The position numbers and the translations under genes are program-made. From contig NZ_FUWZ01000002.1 in the NCBI RefSeq assembly GCF_900167135.1, positions 1,142,651-1,206,650 on the forward strand: a DNA stretch of 64,000 nt, written 5' to 3'. The DNA comes from Chitinophaga eiseniae (GTDB lineage Bacteria; Bacteroidota; Bacteroidia; Chitinophagales; Chitinophagaceae). Below, in pieces: positions 45,097-51,719 of this stretch. Under the pieces are notes generated by a model. That model had not been told where the DNA came from. It ran no database searches and saw only the letters and a program-made list of their open reading frames with translations. Position 1 is the stretch's first letter. Every line of letters starts with the position of its first letter.

Positions 45097-46950
45097 ATGA
45101 ATAAGTATGGCACAACGCACAAGAAACGAACAAGGGCTGCGGAAGACAAACTGACATTTCAGGAAAGACTGGCTGCCCTCCGTAATATCCCTGCCTTTTT
45201 CCGGATGGTATGGCAGACCAACCGGGGCTTAACGATCACCAACGGGTTGCTGCGCATTGCCCAGTCAGCCATGCCGCTTTCCCTGCTATACGTAGGCAAA
45301 CTCATTATCGACGAGGTGGTATTGATCAGTAAAGACCATACCCACCACAGCACACAGCACCTATGGCAGCTGGTGGCCCTGGAGTTCGGGCTGGCCATCC
45401 TCTCCGATGCGCTTAGCAGGGCTATTACACTCATTGACAGCCTGTTGGGCGACCTGGTAGCCAACCACACATCAGTAAAAATTATGGAACATGCTGCCTC
45501 GCTGGACCTGGACCAGTTTGAAGATTCTGAGTTTTACGATAAGCTGGAGCGTGCCCGTCAACAAACAATAGGCCGCACCATCCTGCTATCGCAGGTATTC
45601 AGCCAGGTACAGGACCTTATCACGATGGGCTTTCTGGCCGCCGGGCTGGTCGTCTTCAACCCCTGGCTGATACTCTTGCTGCTCGTTGCCGTTATCCCGG
45701 CGTTCCTGAACGAATCGCACTTCAACCATTTGCATTACCGCCTCACCTGGGGACAGACATCCGACCGCCGGGAGCTGGACTATATCCGTTACCTGGGTGC
45801 CAGCGACGAAACAGCCAAAGAGGTAAAAGTCTTCGATCTCTCCAATTTTCTCATACAACGCTTCCGCGTGATCTCCGATAAGTTTTACAACGATAAAAAG
45901 AATCTCGAGTCCCGCCACGCTATCTGGGGCACCCTGTTTGCGCTGCTAGGCAGCGCAGGCTACTACGCCGCCTACGTGATCATCATCCTGCAAACGGTCA
46001 ACGGCGTGTTGACCATCGGTAGCCTCGCTTTCCTCGCCGGCTCCTTCCGGCAGCTGCGTACCACCTTCCAGGGTATCCTGATCCGTTTCTCCAGCGTAAC
46101 ACAAGGCGCCATGTACCTTAAAGATCTCTTCGATTTCTTCGAGATACAGCCGCAGATGCGCTCACCACAGCACCCACGGCGCTTTCCACATCCTATTCGC
46201 CAGGGTTTTACCTTCGAAAACGTAGGCTTCAAATATCACAACTCCGACAAATGGGCTATCCGTCACCTGAACTTCACCCTTCATGCCGGCGAAAAACTGG
46301 CGCTGGTAGGAGAGAACGGCGCCGGTAAAACCACGCTGGTGAAGCTGCTCGCCCGCCTCTACGACCCGGTGGAAGGCCGTATCCTCCTCGATGGCGTTGA
46401 CCTCCGGGAGTACGACCTCTCTGAATTACGTACGCAGGTAGGCGTTATCTTCCAGGATTACCAACGGTATCAGATGACCGTTGCTCAGAACATCGCCGTC
46501 GGTAACATTACCCACGGACATGACCATGAGCTCATCCAGGATGCGGCGCGACAAAGTCTCGCCGAACCCCTCATCGAAAAAATGCCGCTCGGCTACGAAC
46601 AGATGCTGGGCCGCCGCTTCAACCAGGGCATTGACCTCTCCGGCGGCGAATGGCAGAAGATAGCACTCGCCCGCGCCTATATGAAAGATGCCCAGCTGCT
46701 GATACTCGACGAGCCAACCTCCGCCCTGGATGCCCGGGCGGAATACAACGTTTTCCTCCGCTTTGCAGACCTCACACGGGACAAGACCGCAGTATTGATA
46801 TCCCACCGGTTCTCTACCGTGCGCATGGCCAACCGGATACTGGTGCTGGAGAAAGGACAACTGGCGGAGATAGGAAGCCATGAAGAGCTGCTGGAGCGAA
46901 GAGGGAAGTATGCCGAGTTGTTTGAGTTGCAGGCGGCGGGGTATAAGTAA
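45097..46950 (+). CDS. ABC transporter, fused permease and ATPase
   Basis: 617 residues. A six-segment exporter-type membrane domain (about 35-345) is followed by the ATPase domain (about 365-610) with Walker A GENGAGKTTL, signature LSGGEWQKIALARAY, Walker B LLILDEPTSALD and the switch histidine (LISHRFSTV). It works as a homodimer or with a half-transporter encoded elsewhere. The substrate is undefined; in Bacteroidota related proteins are annotated as multidrug or lipid exporters. It starts 65 bp from the divergent 40-residue membrane miniprotein. Confidence 0.93.
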   Translation: MNKYGTTHKKRTRAAEDKLTFQERLAALRNIPAFFRMVWQTNRGLTITNGLLRIAQSAMPLSLLYVGKLIIDEVVLISKDHTHHSTQHLWQLVALEFGLAILSDALSRAITLIDSLLGDLVANHTSVKIMEHAASLDLDQFEDSEFYDKLERARQQTIGRTILLSQVFSQVQDLITMGFLAAGLVVFNPWLILLLLVAVIPAFLNESHFNHLHYRLTWGQTSDRRELDYIRYLGASDETAKEVKVFDLSNFLIQRFRVISDKFYNDKKNLESRHAIWGTLFALLGSAGYYAAYVIIILQTVNGVLTIGSLAFLAGSFRQLRTTFQGILIRFSSVTQGAMYLKDLFDFFEIQPQMRSPQHPRRFPHPIRQGFTFENVGFKYHNSDKWAIRHLNFTLHAGEKLALVGENGAGKTTLVKLLARLYDPVEGRILLDGVDLREYDLSELRTQVGVIFQDYQRYQMTVAQNIAVGNITHGHDHELIQDAARQSLAEPLIEKMPLGYEQMLGRRFNQGIDLSGGEWQKIALARAYMKDAQLLILDEPTSALDARAEYNVFLRFADLTRDKTAVLISHRFSTVRMANRILVLEKGQLAEIGSHEELLERRGKYAELFELQAAGYK

Positions 46951-47096
46951 CTATCCGCATTTTTCATTAGGTTTCCTAATCATTTGACTGTTACCACATC
47001 GATTTTTCCGTGTCAGTTGCGTTTGACGGTTGGGAGGCGGGGGTGTAAATCAGTCCTTAGATAATATTTTGTAATATTGGTGAGAACCCATGAATC

Positions 47097-48185
47097 ATGT
47101 TAAAAGAATTATTCTCAGAATTTATCGCCATATATCCCAGCGAGAAAAATAATGTTAAGAACTCTATAGATAAAAATTATGGGCATCTTCGTTCTACTAA
47201 AATATTAACGGAAGAGTTGCCTGCATTGCTACAAGTCCAATCTGGCCTCTCTTTCGATCAGTATCTCTTTAAGGGATCGGTAGGTAAAGGGCGCATGGCC
47301 GAGGTACCTAATTTATGTATTCTCGATAAATCTATAACAGATTCTCCCGAAAGAGGATACTATATCGTTTATCTATTTGATCCTAGAATGACGAAGCTTT
47401 ATCTGACGCTATTGCAGGGATGGACGCAATTCGAAAAAGCATATGGCGCACGAATCGGTCGAAAAATCATTCTTAAAAACCAAGAGGGCCTAAGAAATCA
47501 GTTTGACACGGAAGGTGCTTTTTCGACTGCTGAGTTAGGGTTATATGCAGAAAGAACGCGCACAAAGGGATATATATACGGTACCATTTTTCACAAAGTA
47601 TATTTCATCGATGAAATGCCCGATGATCAGGCGATATTATCCGACCTTAAGCAAATGGTGAGTCTATATCAAACGATGAAAGAGGAAATAGGGTCTGACA
47701 TCGTTCATAAAACGATTCCCACAGAAAACGATTTCCAACAAGAAATACAGACAGCAACGCCCGTCTATCTTCCCGATGGCCCGATACCCAGACCATCAAA
47801 ACAGACTCGTGCTCCTAATAAATGGAAAAGAAATACAGGTATTTCCGCAGTTGCGTTATTACGTGCTTATTACAAATGCGAAGTAGATCCCACTCACAAG
47901 ACTTTTACTTCTCAGAAAAACAAACACCCATTTGTAGAAGCTCATCACTTCCTTCCAATGGCAATGCAAGATAACTTTATCCACAGTCTGGATGTAACGG
48001 AAAATATTATAGCCTTATGCCCGACTTGTCACAGAGCCTTCCACCACGGCGAAAATGATTATAAGAAAGCGCTGATTAACCGCTTCTATGAAGAACGGCA
48101 GCCAGGCTTACAGCGCAGGGGAATTCACATTTCGGAAGAAACGCTTTTAGACATTTATCTTAAACAAGATGATATTATTGAATAA
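47097..48185 (+). CDS. MrcB-N (DUF3578)-HNH nuclease, putative restriction protein
   Basis: 362 residues. Residues 1-200 resemble the MrcB/DUF3578 N-terminal domain seen on McrBC-type and other modification-dependent restriction proteins (for example QSGLSFDQYLFKGSVGKGRMAEVPNLCILD). A linker of about 40 residues follows. A C-terminal HNH domain carries Cys261, the AHHFLP motif (282-287), Asn303 and the CPTCHRAFHHG zinc/catalytic block (308-318). It is noticeably more A+T-rich than its neighbours, which suggests horizontal acquisition. No methyltransferase or helicase is adjacent, so it probably acts alone as a modification-sensing nuclease against foreign DNA. Confidence 0.82.
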   Translation: MLKELFSEFIAIYPSEKNNVKNSIDKNYGHLRSTKILTEELPALLQVQSGLSFDQYLFKGSVGKGRMAEVPNLCILDKSITDSPERGYYIVYLFDPRMTKLYLTLLQGWTQFEKAYGARIGRKIILKNQEGLRNQFDTEGAFSTAELGLYAERTRTKGYIYGTIFHKVYFIDEMPDDQAILSDLKQMVSLYQTMKEEIGSDIVHKTIPTENDFQQEIQTATPVYLPDGPIPRPSKQTRAPNKWKRNTGISAVALLRAYYKCEVDPTHKTFTSQKNKHPFVEAHHFLPMAMQDNFIHSLDVTENIIALCPTCHRAFHHGENDYKKALINRFYEERQPGLQRRGIHISEETLLDIYLKQDDIIE

Positions 48186-48221
48186 GAGGCGCCATGAGCA
48201 CCTCTTATTCTTTCGGGACAC

Positions 48222-48497
48222 CTACTGTATCTTATACCAGGGTAATCCTTGTACACCTTTCGGATGATTTACCGACGTTTTCAGGCTGCTTCCATTGATT
48301 TCAAACCAAGGGAATGAACTACGACCGTTGGGGTGATACACCGTCGGATAAACCTTGTCGTTGGTGATTTCAAACCAGGGTTGTGTGTGGGTACCACTGG
48401 CATGATGAACAGTAGTGAAGATCTGGTTGTCCCGGATTTCAAATTCCGCCAGACCTTTCCATCCTTCCGGATGATGAAGTGTTCTGTAGATGTACAT
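48222..48497 (-). CDS. Four-repeat beta miniprotein, 91 aa
   Basis: Not recognised. It is built almost entirely of four copies of a 22-23-residue unit with the pattern HHPxG...PWFEI..xxVY (for example HHASGTHTQPWFEI and YHPNGRSSFPWFEI), and the last copy ends the protein. The regular spacing suggests a small all-beta, solenoid- or propeller-like fold. There is no signal peptide. It is convergent with the HNH nuclease gene. Confidence 0.65.
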   Translation of the reverse strand: MYIYRTLHHPEGWKGLAEFEIRDNQIFTTVHHASGTHTQPWFEITNDKVYPTVYHPNGRSSFPWFEINGSSLKTSVNHPKGVQGLPWYKIQ

Positions 48498-48750
48498 TGG
48501 TTAAAATTTTCGGGTTAAAAACGTAGTATAAATTTAAGCGAAAAATAAATCCGGGGGAAGGGAAGAAGTCTGTTTACTCACATAATTTTTGTGATCATAA
48601 ATATTGATTTACAAATAATTATAAACACAAAAACAACACATACAAAAATTTCCGCCTGGTCCCAAAACCGCGAGTCCTCTCTGAAAAATTATTGCATTAC
48701 CTTTTCCTATCTTTTTTGAAACGCTTTTTATAACCTTCAAATCAACTTCC

Positions 48751-49047
48751 ATGCGTTTACCGACAAACCCAAGATCCGCTGTAACGGTCCTTGCCGGGCT
48801 GATGTTATTCACGCTGAGTTCTTTCGCCGGCAATGATAAAATTCAGCCAGACATCACTGTCTACCTAAAAAACAATCATACAATTGCCCCCGCACCCAGA
48901 GAATGGAATGCCTCCACGGTTTACGCCGCTGGTGATATCGTCGTGTATAAAGGCCGCATGTATAAGGCAAAGTGGTGGACACAAGGAGAAACACCGGGAT
49001 CAAGTACCGTATGGCAAGACCTTGGACCCGTTATAGAAAACAGATAA
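48751..49047 (+). CDS. Mini secreted chitin-binding protein (CBM5/12)
   Basis: 98 residues: a signal peptide ending at SFA (residue 26), a linker of about 20 residues, then a single CBM5/12 (ChtBD3-like) domain at about 50-92. It shows the hallmark pattern W..STVYAAGDIVVYKGRMYKAKWWTQGETPG...W, including the WW pair (75-76) that stacks on chitin or cellulose. There is no catalytic domain, so it is a stand-alone binding module, unusual because such domains normally occur inside chitinases. A 7-bp hairpin (49055-49072, ACGC loop) follows the stop. Confidence 0.88.
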   Translation: MRLPTNPRSAVTVLAGLMLFTLSSFAGNDKIQPDITVYLKNNHTIAPAPREWNASTVYAAGDIVVYKGRMYKAKWWTQGETPGSSTVWQDLGPVIENR

Positions 49048-49237
49048 CAGGCTGGCGAAAAACGCTTTTCGCATTGATCCACAATCGGTTACTATCGACA
49101 TTAATCGCAACGCATAAATTTACGTATAACCAACAACGTTATATCATTAAAAAATTTTCAACAGACGCCAAACCTTTACACACAAAGCATTTACAAGAAA
49201 TAAAAATTTCTGCTTCTTATCAGGATTAAAAAAATAT

Positions 49238-49270
49238 TTTGGAGATATTAAAATATTTTCTCCATCTTTG
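49238..49270 (+). promoter_or_regulatory. Candidate Bacteroidota promoter for a mini-transcript
   Basis: TTTG at 49238-49241 and a -7-like CATCTTTG at 49263-49270 (consensus TAnnTTTG, one mismatch), with a 21-nt spacer that is slightly long. Transcription would start near 49277, just ahead of a 29-codon frame and a terminator. Confidence 0.45.
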
Positions 49271-49292
49271 CATTGTTAAAAAAATCATAAAC

Positions 49293-49382
49293 ATGCATCC
49301 AAAGTATATACATACACAGAAATTCAGCGCGTCAGGCCGCATAGGCCATACGGGTTGCGGGGCATGTTATGCTACAGAATAG
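49293..49382 (+). CDS. 29-codon leader-like frame
   Basis: ATG-started, 29 residues, beginning MHPKYIHTQK and ending with a Cys/Gly-rich stretch (GHTGCGACYATE). It is followed 26 bp later by a strong terminator. It could be a leader peptide in an attenuator, a secreted or modified small peptide, or a chance frame. GGCC-GCATA-GGCC and GCAT-GTT-ATGC mini-hairpins overlap it. Confidence 0.35.
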   Translation: MHPKYIHTQKFSASGRIGHTGCGACYATE

Positions 49383-49408
49383 TTAAATCAACGAATTCGA
49401 TATAACAC

Positions 49409-49438
49409 AAGCCCTGCAAGAGATTGCGGGGCTTTTTT
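49409..49438 (+). terminator. Rho-independent terminator 1
   Basis: An 11-bp stem with one G-T pair (49409-49419 and 49424-49434), a GAGA loop and a T-run directly after. It ends a transcript of about 160 nt if the promoter at 49238-49270 is real. Confidence 0.85.
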
Positions 49439-49451
49439 AATTTCAGAAAAT

Positions 49452-49544
49452 ATGCATCACTTAACGATATATCACTTTCATTATAGCATACAGCCACAAG
49501 GCAGTAAGCATTCATATGCCCCAAAACGACAACGACATCGGTAG
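49452..49544 (+). CDS. 30-codon histidine-rich leader-like frame
   Basis: ATG-started, 30 residues with six histidines, four of them within the first ten residues (MHHLTIYHFHY), followed 35 bp later by a second terminator. The arrangement of a His-rich mini-frame followed by a hairpin and T-run resembles amino-acid attenuators, yet no histidine biosynthesis gene follows. It may be coincidental. Confidence 0.35.
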   Translation: MHHLTIYHFHYSIQPQGSKHSYAPKRQRHR

Positions 49545-49579
49545 TACCCCTCACGTTTCATCCCGTGAAAAGTAAACTG

Positions 49580-49612
49580 AAACCGGTCGTTGTAAAAGAT
49601 GACCGGTTTTTT
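49580..49612 (+). terminator. Rho-independent terminator 2
   Basis: A perfect 9-bp stem (49580-49588 and 49601-49609; AAACCGGTC arm) followed by a T-run. It lies 16 bp before the first tRNA-like sequence, isolating or attenuating the downstream tRNA-like/slipin unit. Confidence 0.88.
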
Positions 49613-49628
49613 TGTTGCCCCAAAAGTC

Positions 49629-49701
49629 CGGCCTGTAGCTCAACGGTGAGAGCGGCTGCCTTATATGCAGTGTGTTACTGGTTCAAATCCAGTCTGGCCG
49701 A
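49629..49701 (+). tRNA. tRNA-like cloverleaf, anticodon UAU (Ile-type)
   Basis: All four arms have canonical size: acceptor 7 bp (49629-49635 with 49694-49700, one U-U mismatch), D-arm GCTC/GAGC with an 8-nt loop, anticodon stem 5 bp, loop CTTATAT with anticodon UAU at 49662-49664, a 5-nt variable region, T-stem 5 bp (ACTGG/CCAGT) and T-loop TTCAAAT. The discriminator is A; CCA is not encoded. It could be a working tRNA-Ile(UAU). The mismatch, the rarity of this anticodon in bacteria and the neighbouring tRNA-like pieces make a specialised tRNA-like RNA equally possible. Confidence 0.65.
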
Positions 49702-49867
49702 CAAAAAACGGGTAAGGTAGTTTCGGCTGCCAGCCACAAGTTCTTCTCTGTCAGAGAAGCAGGAGCAGTTATGCACGCAAACCAGGCGAGGGTTTCAGAA
49801 CACCCCGCAGTGCAGCGGTAGTAACCGGCTGTATGCTGTTGCCATATACGCTGTTCGCTGTATTCCA
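49702..49867 (+). other. Structured region between tRNA-like units
   Basis: No convincing coding frame. It contains a perfect 7-bp hairpin (49743-49749 with 49753-49759). Another hairpin (49811-49819 with 49824-49833) has one bulged G, an AGTA loop and a D-arm-like GCAGCGGTAGTA sequence. A GCGAGGGT/ACCCCGC stem (49786-49793 with 49802-49808) is also present. CACCCCGCA recurs at 49958-49966, so alternative long-range pairing is possible. Confidence 0.5.
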
Positions 49868-49935
49868 TCTATGGGTAAGAGGTTCGAATCCTCTCTGATC
49901 TTGAAAATCAGTAGCTCATCCGGTAGAGCAATAGA
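49868..49935 (+). ncRNA. Circularly permuted tRNA-like fold
   Basis: The 3' half of a tRNA precedes its 5' half. First half: anticodon-stem 3' strand TCTAT (49868-49872), a 5-nt variable region, T-stem AGAGG/CCTCT with loop TTCGAAT (49878-49894) and the 3' acceptor strand (49895-49901). After a 3-nt linker comes the second half: 5' acceptor strand (49905-49911), TA, D-arm GCTC-ATCCGGTA-GAGC (49914-49929), one base, and the anticodon-stem 5' strand ATAGA (49931-49935). The acceptor pairs at 6 of 7 positions and the anticodon stem at 5 of 5. Every segment has canonical tRNA length. The opened anticodon loop is where the sequence enters and leaves. Confidence 0.65.
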
Positions 49936-50265
49936 ACACAAAAAAGGGTTCGATTCCCACCCCGCAAGGGGCAAGCCAATGGTCGGCAAAGGACTAACAC
50001 TCCTCGGGAAGCGCACATCTTCTATAAAATGTGCTCATTCTTTAAGTCAGGGTTATATGCCTGTGCTACCGCGTCAAAAGGGCGCAACGGCAAATCCGGT
50101 GAACACCAGCAAACGACTGTATATCTGCGCGTGGTTCGTATCCCTTAGTTACTTTCCTTCCGCCATAACAGGTACGAACATACGTAGTGAAAGTCGTTTC
50201 CGTGGAAACGGGATAGTCACATACTCCTGGCTTTATTATTTCATCCACCCAAAAACAGAAAAAAA
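49936..50265 (+). other. Structured leader of the slipin gene with degenerate tRNA-like pieces
   Basis: 330 bases without a credible gene. Visible elements: a T-arm-like GGGTTCGATTCCC (49946-49958), a CCCC-GCAA-GGGG hairpin (49960-49971), a 6-bp hairpin (50013-50018 with 50029-50034), a T-loop-like GGTTCGTATCC (50133-50143), and a 6-bp CGTTTC/GAAACG hairpin (50195-50210) enclosed by GTGA/TCAC. It probably forms a long structured 5' leader or independent RNAs ahead of the slipin gene. Confidence 0.5.
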
Positions 50266-51360
50266 ATGAAAAGGGTCATCATCAATGCGTACGAAATCGG
50301 ACTCGTCTTCAAAAGAGGCGTATACCTGCGCATGCTGAAAACCGGCAGCCACTGGCTGTTTGGTGAAGAAGTGAAAGTGTATAACATCAACACTGCTTTC
50401 ACCGCACCGGTAGAACTGAACATCCTCCTGCAGGATGCGGCACTCGCCGATGCCCTGCACGTCATCGACGTAAAAGAAACGGAAATCGTACTGCTGTACG
50501 AAAACGGTTTGCTGAAACAAGTGCTCACTACCGGAAGATATACCTTTTGGAAAAACCTGATCGAATACACCTTCGTCAGGGCGGACCTCAGCAAAGTGAA
50601 CATCACGGAGAAAATCGACCGCGCCACGCTGAACCATAAACTGGTAGCGCCCTTCGTAAGATCTACCACCGTTGAGAACTACGAAAAAGCAGTGCTCCTG
50701 ATCGATGGCAAATATGAGATCACCCTCTCCCACGGTACCTACTACTGGTGGAAGAATGACATCTCTATCCTCGTCAGCAAAATAGATATGAGACAGCGCC
50801 AGCTGGAGATCAACGGACAGGAAATCCTGACCAAAGACAAAGCGGCGCTGCGACTCAACGCCTGGGCGCAATACCGGGTAGATGACATCGAAAAAGCACT
50901 GCTGGCCAACAAGGACTACGAAAAACAGCTCTACGTCCTCTTCCAGCTGGCATTGCGGGAGTACATCGCCAGCCTCGGCTTCGATGAACTGATGGAGAAA
51001 AAAGACGCCCTGTCCGCCTTCGTGCTCGATGCAGTCGGCAACAGCGCAGCGGCGCTGGGCATCACGGTGACCAGCTTCGGCATCCGGGATATCATCCTGC
51101 CGGGCGACGTGAAAGACATCATGAACCAGGTACTGGTAGCGGAGAAAAAAGCACAGGCCAATATCATCATGAGAAGGGAAGAAACCGCCAGCACCCGGAG
51201 CCTGCTCAACACGGCCAAACTGATGGAAGACAACCCCATGCTGTTCAAATTGAAAGAAATGGAATACGTGGAGAAAATCGCAGAAAAGATCAATAACATC
51301 AGCGTCTCCGGTAACGGCGTCCTGATAGATCAGCTCCGGCAGCTCTTCATCAGCAAATAG
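50266..51360 (+). CDS. Slipin (SPFH/band-7 family) protein
   Basis: 364 residues. The SPFH core is recognisable (KLVAPFVRSTTVENYEKAVLLIDGKYEITL ... ISILVSKIDMRQRQLEINGQEILTKDKAALRLNAWAQYRVDDIEKAL), followed by the typical LREYIASLGFDELMEKKDALS helix, the ALGITVTSFGIRDIILPGDVKDIM strand and a charged coiled-coil tail (about 290-345). There is no N-terminal membrane anchor, unlike most stomatins, so it is probably a soluble scaffold, consistent with the slipins reported in RNA repair gene clusters together with a tRNA-like RNA. An A-rich run precedes the ATG. The upstream tRNA-like cluster is the main clue to its role. Confidence 0.9.
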   Translation: MKRVIINAYEIGLVFKRGVYLRMLKTGSHWLFGEEVKVYNINTAFTAPVELNILLQDAALADALHVIDVKETEIVLLYENGLLKQVLTTGRYTFWKNLIEYTFVRADLSKVNITEKIDRATLNHKLVAPFVRSTTVENYEKAVLLIDGKYEITLSHGTYYWWKNDISILVSKIDMRQRQLEINGQEILTKDKAALRLNAWAQYRVDDIEKALLANKDYEKQLYVLFQLALREYIASLGFDELMEKKDALSAFVLDAVGNSAAALGITVTSFGIRDIILPGDVKDIMNQVLVAEKKAQANIIMRREETASTRSLLNTAKLMEDNPMLFKLKEMEYVEKIAEKINNISVSGNGVLIDQLRQLFISK

Positions 51361-51413
51361 TTTTTCAGAAAAGAGTTAACTTAGCGGTTGACTCTTTTCT
51401 AATTTTTTCAATT

Positions 51414-51620
51414 ATGCACGGACGTAACCGAAACGATATTTACCCAGGCCTGGAAGTAGCGATCATCCTCAAAAAAGACCAGCGTACCGGCAAACGCACC
51501 TACGGCATCGTGCAGGATATCCTCACTTCCGCCCCCTTCCACTCCCGCGGTATTAAAGTCCGCCTGGAAGACGGTCAGGTCGGCCGCGTGGCCGAAATCA
51601 ACGTCACGGAAGAAGACTGA
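51414..51620 (+). CDS. YwbE family protein
   Basis: 68 residues matching the YwbE/DUF2196 family over its full length (GLEVAIILKKDQRTGKRTYGIVQDILT ... GIKVRLEDGQVGRVAEI). It is a small beta-barrel, KOW-like protein conserved in many bacteria, function unknown. It stands 53 bp after the slipin gene and about 100 bp before recD, and shares their direction. Confidence 0.92.
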   Translation: MHGRNRNDIYPGLEVAIILKKDQRTGKRTYGIVQDILTSAPFHSRGIKVRLEDGQVGRVAEINVTEED

Positions 51621-51719
51621 CATTTTCACTACATATAAGTACTGATTATCAGGTGACGGGACCTTCCCCATCACGCAGAAAAGTCGTACTTTGACAACGT
51701 TTCAAGAGTGCGAATCTAC

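Noticed and set aside
48972..49229. 85-codon plus-strand frame overlapping the CBM5/12 gene end
   Set aside because: It overlaps a well-supported gene in another frame, and the sequence has no recognisable feature.
50041..50090. A further tRNA gene on the minus strand (GCGGTAGC D-arm-like, ATATAA loop)
   Set aside because: A CAGG/CCTG stem is present but no T-arm or acceptor pairing could be found; at best a degenerate piece.
49683..50248. Overlapping 60-130-codon frames on both strands in the tRNA-like region
   Set aside because: They run through tRNA-like stems and hairpins, lack consistent coding character and conflict with each other.
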